Of a stretch of 64,000 nt of DNA, positions 35,282-47,595 are shown in pieces. The DNA is from Lichenostomus cassidix (taxonomy: Eukaryota; Chordata; Aves; Passeriformes; Meliphagidae): positions 18,138,943 through 18,202,942 of the forward strand of contig CM039211.1 in the NCBI GenBank assembly GCA_008360975.2. Reading direction: 5' to 3'. Below the pieces are notes generated by a model that saw only the letters and a program-made list of their open reading frames with translations, did no database searches and had not been told where the DNA came from. How positions within the stretch are numbered: the first letter of the stretch is position 1; every line of letters begins with the position of its first letter. A program made the position numbers and the translations under genes.

Positions 35282-38200
35282 AGAAAAACTGCTCAAACTA
35301 GTCAGGTGAACCAAAAATCCAAACAAAATAAGAAGTCTTCCTAAACCCAAGGAACACAGATGAAGCTGACAAGTTCTGTAGAGCTGATGTTTTATGCTGA
35401 AGTTATCTTTTCAACATGGTTAACCCCTTTTGCCCACCAAGGATGCAGATCACAGACACCAGTACCTAAATGTTTCTGAAAATGGTGTCATCTGCTAGAG
35501 ATGTGTCAGCAAAAAACTCCACCTATGACTGCATCTGTGATGTGGCTGGGCACTTTGTAATCCCTCCTAGCTGCCCCAAGAATAATTCACTTCTGCTAGT
35601 CACCATCTCATCTCTGCCTTTCCCTTGGTCTCAAAGAGCAGGAAACAGCAGGGGTCATGTTGTACAGGAGCTGTGCAAGCACAATCTCACCTTCACCTAT
35701 GTTACCACACCTCCACTTTCTACTGAGTATTTCTAGAAAGTTAGAGACAGCTAATAGGAATATGGACAGTTAAGATAAGACAAGTTACCTTGGATATATA
35801 TCAATGAGCATGAACAGGCCTGCTGCTCCTGCCATCCTCTGCAAGAAAAAAGGTCCAGAGGTAACACTCCTGCTCTCTTATTTGCAGGTCGTGATGCAAG
35901 CTGCTGCTCGATGACCACAGCAGTCCTCTGTACCTTTGCACAGCAGCCAGGGCTGGCATTTCCCCACAGCCTCCTGCCCTGCCAGGAGAGCCCACAGGGT
36001 AGCATCAGCACAGAGCAGTCAACAGCAACCAAGTGTTGCTGTTTCCTAATCTTTACGAAAATGAGGCTGGCAGGCTGTGTGCAATAGCCTAAGGACTAGC
36101 ACTGGGCTCTGCTCATTGCACCTTTGGGAAGTTCATGGGCATTTCAGGACTAGCCTAAGAAAGTTCATGTTGTGTTCCCTAAACTTTACTAACAGGATAA
36201 AGATCTCATGAGCTCATCAGTAATTTAAGGGGTGGGATGTCTTCAGGGACCCAAAGGACAGATTAAACAATGAAGACTTTAGGAAACTGTAACCCTTTGT
36301 CCGTTTGCTCAACCATAAAACCATTAGATTTTAACAAAGCAATTTTTAGAACCATTGCATTACTTTCTTACACAGGGGAAAGCAAGAAAACTAAATTTTT
36401 TTGTCCAGCTAGCAGACAAGGTTTTTGCTCTCATTTTATTCAATGAACCCAGTGAATGTACCTCTATTTGTGTTTTCTCTTCACCAACACACAATTTCAC
36501 AGCCCTATTTTAAAAGTGTTCTAGATCACTGTCCAAGCTGAAATGCTGTCCCAGTACCAGAATTTGTGGCCTCTTCCTGGGGAGCAAAGCTGGCATTAAA
36601 CTTCTCTGTACTTTAAACTAGGGCATTAGTCATGCCAAGTGAGCAACCTGAGTGACAGATGTCCATTTCCTGTGACCCACCATCATATCACATCAATCTC
36701 ATCTACATGCATGTGATCATGAGATTGTACTTGTTTTGTCTCAGTGTTAGAAGATTTTATGTGGAATCGGGAGAATTCAGTGGTTTAATTTTAAATAAAC
36801 CTTTTTCTAGTTATCAAAACATTTGCCTGACTTTATCAAAACACTTAGTAGATGGCAGGAAAATAAATCTGACAGTTATTTACCTGTTAAAAATGTTCCC
36901 ATTATGTCTTAGCACTTTCTTCTCACCTGAGATTATTAAACCATCTTGCCTATTAGCATCAGCTATGGAAACTCTGATCAAAACCTATATTTAAGTGTCA
37001 AATGCTATTGAAAGATAGGTAGGACATATGAGCCCAAGCTTATTTTCTGTGCTTCTACATAAAAAAACCCAAAACATTTTCTCCAGTCTCATGTCTTTAC
37101 TCAAATATTTGTTACACGTCTCTAAATCTTTCTTCTTACAGTTTTACTGAAGCCTTCTGGTCATGTGATGGCAGAGCAGAGGAACCATTGATCTGTGATG
37201 AGAAAGTGTTGTATTTTTAACACTCAAATGTCTCAACACAGCAGCTAAAGGTCTTGTCTCATTCACAGAGGTTCCCCTCAGCACAGACACAAGACACATT
37301 GGCAGAAGATCACGCAAAGCCTCCCTGAGTGCTTCCTAACTCTATTTGTATAGATTATTTTTGCAGATTTACACCACAGCTGAAGTTACACCACCGTTAG
37401 GGGTCATAAAACTTATGATATAAATATGGTGCCATGAGCAAAGACTCTTGTTGGAGAAGAGACAGAGCCCAAAATCTTGGTTGTATTGAGACATACCCTG
37501 GAAATGTGACCTCTTTGCAACAGAAGTGTTATGCTGCACAGCTAGGAGAGAGAGTCACCAAAACCCTGCTGCCCTTGGGTGTTTGGTCCCTCTGAGTCAC
37601 AGCACCAAAAGCTCCTCACAAAGCAGCTGACTTTGAGAGCATAAGCAGCCAGGACACTGCACCTTCCTGCTGCCTGTGCTGTGCTGGCATCAAGAGCCTA
37701 ATGAGCTGGGTGGCTGCAGGGGACACCTCTCGGCCACCTGTGCAGTGCCTCAGAGATACATGGAATCAGCCAAGGCAGCAAAACTGCCATGGCCAAACCT
37801 TATGCTTTTGCTGCTCAGCACTGTGTCATTTAGCCTCAGAAAATAAAAGTAAAGGGGAGAGACAGAGAGGAATTAAATAAATCATCAAGTGAATAATCCC
37901 TTCTATTCTAAGGACCATAAAGCCTTTCTCCTTCACCTGACTCAACATGAGCAGTTTGGGCCAAATCTTTTTTATGAACAAGAATAAATTTTTCATAATA
38001 ATTTTATTACATCTCAGCAAAACAGAAATGTTTTCTTGCTCATTTTTATTTATGGAATGTCTTCTCCAAATTATTTAATTCAAAAGATGCATTTCATCAG
38101 TACACAACCAGAAATGTCTTGTGCCTTTCAAGGTACATATTTCAATATAAAAATTGTTTACATAGCAGGTTAAACCGGTGATGTGAAACTGCTTGAGCCT

Positions 38201-39010
38201 GCAGGTCCTAGTTTTAAGATTCATTCATTAAAAACCCCCTTATTTTACACAATACCCCTTTTCCTGAAAAACTTCCCTAGTATTGTCCCTTAGTTTAGGG
38301 TTGTCAAGCTTGGCTTATTTTTAGACATTGAATAGCTCTTCATTAAAGCAAATTATTCACTAATATAAGGCAGCAAACAACAGATTAAATGGAAGTATGA
38401 ATAATCTAAAGTAGATGTGGCGAAAGGCCTGAAAAATGACCCTATTCCTTATGCCAGCTTGGTCTGTGTGTGGTCTCTCTGCTCTATTTCTTTCCTTCTG
38501 TTGGTGAGAGGCTCTGACAACCTCTTTGGTGATAAACATCCGCATAAACCAGTGTGCCACCATCATGCATAGGCTCCAAGTCCTTTCCCATGTTGCTGCA
38601 CTGTGCACCCTGCATGACAATTTGGTTTTGTAATTCTGTGCTGTATCTGACACGTAATCCCTTTCTCAGAAAGTTTATCAGCCTTTCCAGGCTGATTCCA
38701 GTACTTTTGGCAAGCTATGGCCCTATGCTACCCCTAATGACATGGAGACACTGAACAAAGTGTTTTTCGGATATATTCTGACCAACCATAGCTAATTATC
38801 TACAAGCTGGAAAAGCACTACAGTATTGAAATGTCTAATCAAAATGGCATAAAACCAAACCAAAACAAAGCTCTTTCTCATAACATATATCATTGCCACA
38901 TTTCTTCAAGTGACTTGTTCAATGTTTTGTATTTTTTATGTATTTGTTCTGTTTATTTTACCCTAAATATAGAAATTTTTCTTGGATTTTTTCACTGACC
39001 ATGTTTGTTC
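35281..39010. other. Unique non-coding sequence, nothing recognised
   Basis: Short overlapping frames (111 codons or fewer) without domains. A modestly GC-richer patch lies at about 37,500-37,770 and another at 35,800-36,030. Neither resembles a known repeat family or a splice-bounded exon. Confidence 0.5.
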
Positions 39011-39036
39011 CCAAGTATATCTCTATATATACTTGG
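39011..39036. repeat. Short inverted repeat (10-bp arms)
   Basis: ccaagtatat (39,011-39,020) and its exact complement atatacttgg (39,027-39,036) flank a 6-nt spacer. This could form a small AT-rich hairpin. No T-run or gene end is adjacent that would give it a role. Confidence 0.85.
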
Positions 39037-40602
39037 AAGAAAAGATCAGTAAATGTTCTGCTGGTTATAAACTCATTTTCATGTTAATGTAGCTCCTAAC
39101 TGCCTAAATACATTAATTAAGCTGGAAGCAAACTCAAAAGCCAAAAGCTAGTTAATGAACGTCAGCTTCATTCAATACATGAGAATATCAGAAAAACACT
39201 TGCAGACATCACAGACTGTCAAAGCAGTGACAAAATAAAGCTTGGAATCTAGACACAAAGTCATTTTCATTAGCAAGAGATCTATTAATGGATTCTATCC
39301 CCTCAAATTGCACCATCAGGAAAAGACTCTTTTTAAAGCATTTCCTGGTGTCAAATTAATACTTTTTCTTTCCCAAGTTTCATGTAATTGTCTCAGGCAG
39401 TATTTTCTGCAGGCTTTCAGCTTGCCACATCCAGCAGCTATGGAAGCTAGAAAGTCTTAACTTTTCTGACTTTGCTCCCATGCCTCCTTCTGCAAAGACT
39501 TTGATAAAGAAGGCCTGAAACCTCTTCTTACAGAAAATTGATTGACCACAGATTTAACAAATGGCAGCATTTGGAGGGTTCTAGAGAGGATGCAGTGGAA
39601 CGAGGCTAGCACAATGAACAGGAAAAGCTCAATAACGAGCTCCATGCATACCTGAAGATAATCCATTTAGGGTGATCTGCTGTGGCCATTCAGCATCTCT
39701 TTCCATGGCCAAAACCATTTCAATCACAGTGAGAAAATATTAAAAAAGCAGTTGCATTCCCTTGCAAGTTTATACAGTGGGTAGATGTCTTGTAACAGTC
39801 CGCATCAGTAGTTTTCTTTCTCTCACTTTTTCTTGGTCCTGACATACAGAGAGCCTTTCCTCAAACTAGCAAATGCCTTAGCAGACTACAGAGTTTCCTG
39901 TTAAAGCAAGACTGAATTTCAATGCTAGAATTACCTGTGCTTTTGTAACCATCTATAGCAGTGAAAGGATCAGCCATAGGCCTGGAAGCTAGGAATTCCT
40001 CCGTTCTAAACTTGCCACCAGTTTCACAGACAAGCCACAAAAGATTGTATTTTTAAAAACAGACCATCACTGGTCTGCATATTTTCAAAACCAGCCTGTG
40101 TAGCTCTTGATTTGTGGAAACAAGATACACGCTGAAGTTGATGATAATTATGGGTTCTCAACAACTTTGATGATGAGGTATTTGTTTACGTACCATAAAT
40201 CTGATTACAGAAGTCTGAATATAGGCCTTCAGGTCCAGAAACTCTGGACTTTGTTTTCTTCTCAGGAATTGCTTTTTAAAAGTAAAACTGAAACTTTTTT
40301 TTTTTTTAAGAAAAAGGCTAACACACAAAATATAGCAGAAATAAAGAAGAAAAGATAAAAAAATCTGGTTGAATTGGAAATAAATGATTTCTAAAGCTAT
40401 AGAGAGCTATAATCTTCCAGCAGGCGGTGAATAGGAGCTAGAGATCACAGTTAAACACACCCTGTACATGAGATTTGTCAGGTAATGATTATACACATAA
40501 TTGGAAGAATAATAACATCAGTCCAATTCAAAATTCCCTAGCCCAGCAATTTAGTGTGAGACACATTCCAGACATCTCTCAGCACTGATCACAGCTCTTT
40601 GT
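39037..40602. other. Unique non-coding sequence with a poly-T run
   Basis: A 13-nt T run lies at 40,295-40,307. Frames are 83 codons or fewer and unsupported. No repeat family was recognised. Confidence 0.55.
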
Positions 40603-40617
40603 ATTTGCATATGCAAT
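40603..40617. promoter_or_regulatory. POU octamer-like palindrome
   Basis: atttgcatatgcaat contains a match to the octamer (ATTTGCAT) and an exact 12-bp palindrome, ttgcatatgcaa. It is similar to the palindromic sites bound by POU-factor dimers. The sequence match is direct. Occupancy or function is inference. Confidence 0.3.
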
Positions 40618-42120
40618 TACTGAATTTACATTTATGTATTACTAAGTACATTTGTAATTATCTGCAAAACTATGTTTTGTACTTGAATGTATATTTTAAA
40701 GAGGCTCTTGATTGTGTAAGTCTTATCGTGGAAATATAATGGTGGATTTCAAATATTAAGGGAGTTTTGGCCTTCACAGTCCGTAAGATAACAATGACCA
40801 AGAGATAACAATGATGTTGCATGACTTGAAGGAGATTTTGAATCCCTGACCGAAGTCCCCACAAAAGCAGAGGGTTCATATTGGGAACTGCATTCATCCA
40901 GTGACTAACTGGTACACACTCTGCCCTACAGTGTAAATTAATTACATACAAGCCATTGCGAAGACATACTGTCCCCATGAGTGCTTTCTGACTGATGATG
41001 ATGTGCCTCAGCACCCCTGTGGATCAGCTAGATGGTAAATTGGGTGCACACTCTATGATCCTGTCTGTTTTGCTGTTACGGCTGCTCAGGTACTGACGAG
41101 CAAACCTATCACTCTTTCTGAATGGGCTGCTGACAGCACCACAGTATTGGCTGGTTTTCTCAATAAAGGCAGTTTTTGCAGCCTGCATGTGGTAGAGATG
41201 CAATGGCACTGCACAGTGACCATGCCATTCCCTGGCTTGGCACATGCCTGGCACATTTGCACACCCAGGCCTCCTCGTGTCCCTGCCACACACCCACACC
41301 ATGCTGTGGTGCTGCAGGTGTGTCTGGGTCCTGTGTCAGCTCTTTTATGCCAAGCCAACCAACAACAGACTCAGGTCTCCTGCTGCCTAATGCAATGAAG
41401 TGAAAACACTGCAGTACATAATACCAAGCCTTCCTTACCTCTTTCAGCCCTTCTACCGTACCACTAAATGTGCTTAATAGCTTAAATAAAAGGAAACATT
41501 TAGCAGACAGAAAATTGCAGGTGGTGGTGGGTTGATACTAATGGATTAAATGTTTTACATGTCCATGTAACAGCCTGACTTAATAATTAAACAGAAACAG
41601 ATACATTTTTACAAGGGAATTTTTAAAACTGACTTCTGGAGATTTTCTTAAGCTAGTCCATAATCAGCTCAACTAGATTATTTTATGAGAATGTGAACAT
41701 TTTGATAAGGCTGAAACGTGTCCACTTCCCATTTTTATTAAGAAACCAAATTCTCCTGGGGAATACCAAAAGATAATCAAGCCAGTCTCTGGGCAAACTC
41801 CATATAGCTTCACATGATACCTACACAAAATCAGGATAGTAATCCTTAGCAAATGTATATCCCACGATAAACTTGCTTCTCAGGCCAACCAGGTGGGGGG
41901 AAGTTTTAAAAGAGGCCACAAAATAATTAAGAGTGGTCCTCATACAACTGTACTATGAAAATGGTTGTAGATTAACTACTCAAGTTTTTGCAACTCTTTT
42001 AGGAGTTAGTACAGGTCAGGCTTAGTCTCTCTCCCTGCTGAACCAAGCCCAGTACTCTTGAAGAGACACAGATATTGGGAGCTTTGGTCTGAATCAACAG
42101 AGAGCAAAGAACTGGAATTG
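40618..42120. other. Unique non-coding sequence with a GC-richer patch
   Basis: agataacaatga occurs twice near 40,786-40,812. The region 41,150-41,400 is GC-richer and gives four overlapping short frames on both strands. No domain or repeat family was recognised. Confidence 0.5.
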
Positions 42121-42257
42121 CAGATCACAGAACATTCTGAGTTGGAAGGGAGCCACAAGAATCATAAAGTCCAGCTCTTATGAATGGCCCGTATGGGGAT
42201 CAAACCCACAACCTTGTTGCTCTTAGCACAATGCTCTGACAACTGAGCAAATCTCAG
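42121..42257 (-). mobile_element. tRNA-Ile/CR1 composite SINE, TguSINE1-like
   Basis: A short interspersed element read on the minus strand. Its first roughly 73 nt (42,257 down to 42,185) match a tRNA-Ile gene at most positions: an A-box-like ttgctcagttgt, a B-box-like ggtttgatccc, and the acceptor-end catacgggcca. The tRNA-Ile anticodon AAT has drifted to AAG, and the D-arm has lost a base, so it is not a functional tRNA. The rest (42,184 down to 42,121) is a CR1 3' tail, with ggctcccttccaactcagaa leading to a degraded terminal motif. A tRNA-Ile head with a CR1 tail is the architecture described for songbird TguSINE1, which would be copied by CR1 machinery. I see no target-site duplication, as is usual for CR1-driven insertions. 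The element is about full length but mutated. Confidence 0.85.
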
Positions 42258-44658
42258 GGTTATTAGAAATAACAACAAAATAGCATTATCAGTTTTTAGA
42301 ATGGTTTAACTGGAAGTATAGAGGAGTCAGGACTGGATGCCTGACCTCAAAAAGGAGCTACAGGCTTATTGAAAAATGACAGGACAGTTTATCTCACAGA
42401 GACACAGTGATGCCAGGAGAAGCCTGACTAGATAATAATTTTTGTTCATGTCGGCTTGAATTTGATTGGTCTCTCAATTTCAATTGAAGTTAAGTAAATT
42501 AGAAAGGAATTGGAACCTCTTTATCAGAGAAGTGAAGCTAATCCCATTTCCAAGGCTTTAATTGTGATTCTGAAGGTTTTCTTGTTAGTTGTTTGTGAAC
42601 TGTCCACATATACCTCATGAGAAAATCCATCATGATCTGTAGTTCCCTGAATATATTCAGAGCTATGTTCTGCTATTGACAAAATCTTGCCAAATTTTTC
42701 TTTCCTTTTTTGCTCCTAAATATAACTGAAAAGAGGGTATAAACAGGCAGGAAGAATGGCAAGAAGCAGTCTCCTGAAGTAAAGATGATGGCAAATATCC
42801 ACACTACTCTTTTCCTTCCCTGTGCTAAATTTTGCTCTCTGGGTTCCGAGGTTCAGTGCCAGAACTTACATCAGCAGGGCATTTGTACTTCTATACTCTT
42901 CTTGGATATATAAGCTGAAGCAACCACAGAGAAAATGCTTGGATGTCGGCATTTTTGGAATAACCCTGGCAGGCATCCTGCTTAAAAGGTGATTTGTATT
43001 TTACTAATTAATTCATCAGTAGTAAATGCGCTTTAATGACAGAATTTTTGGATGAGGTTCAGAGTCTCATTAGCCTTAATCATATTAACCTAATATAGTT
43101 ATTTATATCAGGCAGAACAAAGTGCAACACTTCACCACAGGATGTTCTTCTTTAAAGGTAATACCAGTGTTGGAATTAAAGGAACCTGTAATACCTCTTG
43201 CTGGTTGAGCCATATGGAATGATAATGCCAGACTAAGACAAATTCACCATCCCCATTCCTTAAGGGCTTCCCTAAAAAAAATTGAGCATGCTGGTTAAAT
43301 AATTTGCCCTTCCAATTTCTTAAAGTCAGAGAACATGGACATTGCATCCTTATGTACCAACTTGTATGACATTTTAAACATGGTTGAAGACACCAAGTAG
43401 ACAATGGATTTCATAATATTAAGTCTCTTTGAGCTTGGATCAGATGATCTCCCAGATGTCTAAGTGATACTGTGACTTTGATTTCCTAGATACAAAAAGG
43501 AGGCTGGGGTGGGGATAAAAGGAATAAGAGGAATCTAATTCCAGATGATAAAGAAGCAAAGCTGACAAACTAGGTTAAGGCTTAAGTTTTGTGAAAGATC
43601 CTGCCTCATTAGTAAATGTTACATTGCAATTTGCTCATTGACACATATCACAGACATAAACATATAATTTGTTCTGTACACTTTGTCCAGAAGCTGATCC
43701 TCAGTTAAACAAGTCTTATTAATTAACTCTTAAATATAAAAAATAGACTACACGTAAGCACTTTAGTTAGGATTACCTTTAAGAAGTAAATGGAAGCTTC
43801 AGATAACCAAGTTTGCAGCAATCCAACACTTACACACTGTGCAGTATTTACTACCAACCCAATTAAACCTATGGAGTCCAAAAGATCTGTAATACAAGTT
43901 TCTTTTAACTGTCCATCATTATGGTCTCCTGTTGTTGAGTGCTGCCAGTAAGCTCCTAGTGGTTGCTCGACTCCCTGAGATGTTTGCAGCTCCTACATTT
44001 GGCATGCTCAAGGAGTGAGAGCTGTCTGTGTGACCTGCCTTTTATGTAGCAGCTGCTATGACCCCAGAGATTACTTGTGTGTTTGTGTAAGTACTATGAT
44101 GTACTGGCTGTAAAGACAAAGCATTCATATTGAGAACCTCAGTTACCAATCCATTATTGACTTTATATATGAAGACCTTAAGTATGAAAAGAAAAATTCA
44201 AATCAATAAGCTTAGCACTGCTGTCACCATTATAATAGAATTTAACGCAGTATGAGTGTCTGGTTTTAAACACTAAGGCCTTTTAATACCAGTAGGTCTT
44301 GGAATAACCAAATTAGGTATTCAAATTCTTCCTGCAGCTTTGAAAATCTCATCTCTAATTTTGTAAGCCCCAGACTAATTGTTGTGAGACACCCAGGTGC
44401 CCAGAGGACACACATTGTTTGAAAGCTTTGTAGCTCTAAAAATTAACTAATCAGTTAGAAGTAACACAAAGGTGAACTGAAAATAACCTTCTTGTAATAT
44501 AGGCTTCCTGGTTCTTTCCTTGTTATACATGAATAAAGTTTTCATTTTTCCAGTTGGAAAAAACCCCCAAGCCTCTAAAGTGTTTCTCAACCATAATCTG
44601 TACTGTTTTGTGTGTTTTGGAAGAAGGAAGAAGAGGCTGATTTGTCATGAGGAATACT
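42258..44658. other. Unique non-coding sequence, nothing recognised
   Basis: AT-rich DNA with one 90-codon minus frame (43,132-43,404) lacking any domain. No repeats or RNA genes were recognised. Confidence 0.55.
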
Positions 44659-44730
44659 GACTCTCTAGTGCAGAAAATGTTTGATATAGTTTTGTCTGAC
44701 TCTCAGAAAGTGTTTGATATAGTTTTGAAT
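44659..44730 (+). repeat. Diverged tandem duplication of about 37 bp
   Basis: The first unit (44,659-44,697, gactctctagtgcagaaaat then gtttgatatagttttgtct) is followed directly by a second copy (44,698-44,730). The second copy lacks about 4 to 5 nt near its start and has two or three substitutions. The shared core is gtttgatatagttttg. Confidence 0.85.
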
Positions 44731-47520
44731 GTGTTGAGGGGCATTTTATGAGAGTTTTCCCTGTTAAATTTCCAGCAATGCCTAATGTTTCACCATTTCA
44801 ATTTTTTTAATTTGTTAAATTTTTTACACGTGTTCTGCCATTTGTTTTATCAGGTCAAGAAACAGAGAGATAAGTGACAAGGTAGAACTGACACAAACCT
44901 ACAGGCAACAAGATAAAAAACCAGAGCAAAATAATGGGATAGTAAAACTGCATTCAAGATTGATACAAGAGGTCTGTTTTTTGACACCACCACAAGAGTC
45001 AGATGTCTTATTACCATCAAAGTCTTTGCTCTTGAGCCAGATCTTGAAACAGATTTTCAGGGAGAATATTTCTGAGTCTTGAACAAGGGGAGATTTTGAG
45101 TAAGTTAGTTAATCACTGACTCTTTAAGTAATTTTCCACTCGTCCAAAGCTGCAGTCATTCTAATGATGAAATTTCATGGGAGCAAAGTCACAGAGCCCA
45201 GTGTGCCAGTTGCTAAACTGAAGCAATGAAAGATGTATAAATGAGTTATTCTGGGGACAGTGGTCTCTTGCTGCTTCTGTCCTCACCTTCAGTGTTCTCC
45301 TCACCCTTAAGGGCACCAGCAGCCATGTCAGCCTCTCCATATCTCTAATATTTTTCACATTTGGAAGGCATCGACCTGGGTGAAATGGGAGCAAATACAA
45401 CTGCCATGTGTCAGGGTGAAAAGTAGGAGAAAGGAGCTTCCTGTCCTGAGGTCAGACTTTACAAAGGCCCCTAGCTGCAGGCCAGTGTCCTCACAAAAGG
45501 CCAGGAGAAAGCCTAAAGCTGGAAGTTCAGTGGCCAGCCTTCAGCAGCCAGTGTACACAGGGTAACAGCTTGCTCTCCTCTTCCCAGCTCCCGCAGGGGT
45601 CCTCAGCACATGTCTATTACCAGTTTCTCCCTGTTGCACTCACACAGTCCTTGCTGGATTACAATACCTGCTGCTGACTGTTTCTGATGAGGAGGAGTGG
45701 CTCAGTGCAGTGCTGTCTCTCTCCAGGAGTGCTGTGTGTGCTGCAGCTCTCTGCAATCTACACACTGCGTGGCCAAGCAGGCCTGGGGGAGCAAAGAGAA
45801 CTATTCAGTGGTTCAAGCAGCAAGCCCCAAAAGTGAGTGGTTTATTTCTTTAAAAATAATAATGCACAGGCAAAGTCCACCTGAACATTAATCTACAGAG
45901 TAATAGCCTCAGACAGTGACACTTCATACCCAGCCCTTCATTCCCTTGAGTGAAAGAACTGGATTTCTGCTTTATGTGTTTGTCGTGCAGGAACTAGAAA
46001 CAAAGCAAATGTGCTGTTGGCCTGCACTGAGGCTTAGAAAAACAGCAGGGGGCTTAGAGACAATGGCAAGCAGCAGCTAAACCAAGCTGCTCCAAGAGCC
46101 AAGCTCTTCTGCTTCAGCATTCAGAGCAATGGCTGTCCAAGTGCTCAAAAAGCATAGTTAGGAGAAGGTAAAGTTATTCCACAGAAATATCTGTTCAGAG
46201 TGCTAATGCCTACCTCTCACAAGCTTTTCCTTGCCTACTATTGTTGCTTGTTTCGGTCACAAAGTGAGGGAAAAGCAGTTGCTCCATTTTGTGTAACAGT
46301 TTCTTGAATTTCTGCCTTATGGGAGAGCATAGCAAGGAAGATACAGGGCAGCTCAGACACAGGCATTCAAGCATGATTTTTTTCCTTTCTGTATGAAACT
46401 GTCTGTGATGTGTTTTGCTGTGCTCTGAATGTGGTTTCAATCATCAAGCCTGCTGGTAGAGTGAAGTGTAACGAGAACTGGTCCAAGGAGGGAAGCTGTG
46501 TTGCTGCCTGCTTGGTGAGCTTGTATCCACCTGGCCAGTTCCAGCATCTCCAAGCTGAAAGGCAGACAGTTGTAACAAGCCCGAGTCCCAGATGACCTGA
46601 GTCTGTTTCATGATTCTTTGAATCCAGGCTTGGGTGCACAGTCACTGAGCAGATGATGACAGCGATTCTAACAGTGTGCCTGCTTTACTCCCTGTCCATC
46701 TGGGTGGTGGGTGAAAGGGACAGCAGTTGTCTCATTCCCTGTGCATCTCTCCACTGTGTCCACCTGCAAAAAACACTCTGACCCAGCTCTGTACCTTCTG
46801 CTCCAGGCGAACCTGAACCACCTTAAACGCATCTGGCAACAGGGACTTCCTAAGAGTAGCACTGCCAGGTTTTAGCTGTCTGTGAATTCCCCAGTGCTGC
46901 TCCTGGAGGAATCCTGCTGTCAGAGTAGCTGCTATGTACTTTTGGTAGTGACATCTGTGTAATGTGGCATTAGTCAAGCAAAGATAGCAGCTATTCTTTG
47001 TTCTTGAGATTAAATTTCTTTCTAATTTCACAAACATCCCAGTCATCTGTGCTTTATCTCTACATCTTTCGGCTTTATCATTACAGCTTTCCCAACAGAA
47101 GTTGTTCAAGGTGGTTCTGACCAAGTAATCCAGGGACATTTCTGCCCTTTTACTTCTATTTATTCACAAGAGAAAACCAAAAGCATGTCCTTTCTCACCC
47201 AAGAAACACTGACAATGGCAGACCTTTCAAAACCAAAGCAATCTGACAGTGACTGCTGCACACAGAAATTGTGGTAGATAGGGATCCATGGTTAAAATAC
47301 CCAGAAGGATTACGAAGCCAGACCTTTATCCTCTCTGTTAGTAAAACCATAAATGCCCTGCTGGCTCACTGGCAGAGCTCACTGGCTCACCAGCACTGTG
47401 GTGCTGGGCGTCAGTCCCTCTCCTCTGGAGTGTGCCCTACTGCTGTCTAATTGCAAGTTGTAACCTTTGTGAATCATTGCTGCCAGTCTCACTGAGGCCA
47501 GTGGCTTAGTAGGATTCAAA
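44731..47520. other. Non-coding, GC-richer between 45,400 and 47,140
   Basis: The GC-richer interval yields many overlapping short frames on both strands, the longest 135 codons on minus (46,732-47,139). No frame has a recognisable motif, and no splice-site pair or CpG-dense promoter could be defined. No repeat family was recognised. Confidence 0.5.
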
Positions 47521-47523
47521 GAG

Positions 47524-47591
47524 TAATTAAACATTTATGTAGATAATTAGGCAATCCACAGCTACATTAGATAGGTCAAGATTGTAATTAG
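47524..47591. promoter_or_regulatory. Cluster of homeodomain-type TAATTA cores
   Basis: Three TAATTA cores (47,524-47,529; 47,545-47,550; 47,585-47,590) lie within 68 nt of otherwise complex sequence, the last two extended to TAATTAG. Homeodomain proteins are known to bind such cores. Clustering makes this a candidate enhancer, but in AT-rich DNA the motif is common, so the call is weak. Confidence 0.25.
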
Positions 47592-47595
47592 GGAT

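Noticed and set aside
42185..42257. tRNA-Ile gene on the minus strand
   Set aside because: The anticodon and D-arm are mutated, and the 3' end continues directly into a CR1 tail, so it is a SINE head rather than a functional tRNA gene.
46732..47139. 135-codon minus frame in the GC-richer zone
   Set aside because: No known motif. Neighbouring overlapping frames on both strands point to low stop density rather than coding selection.
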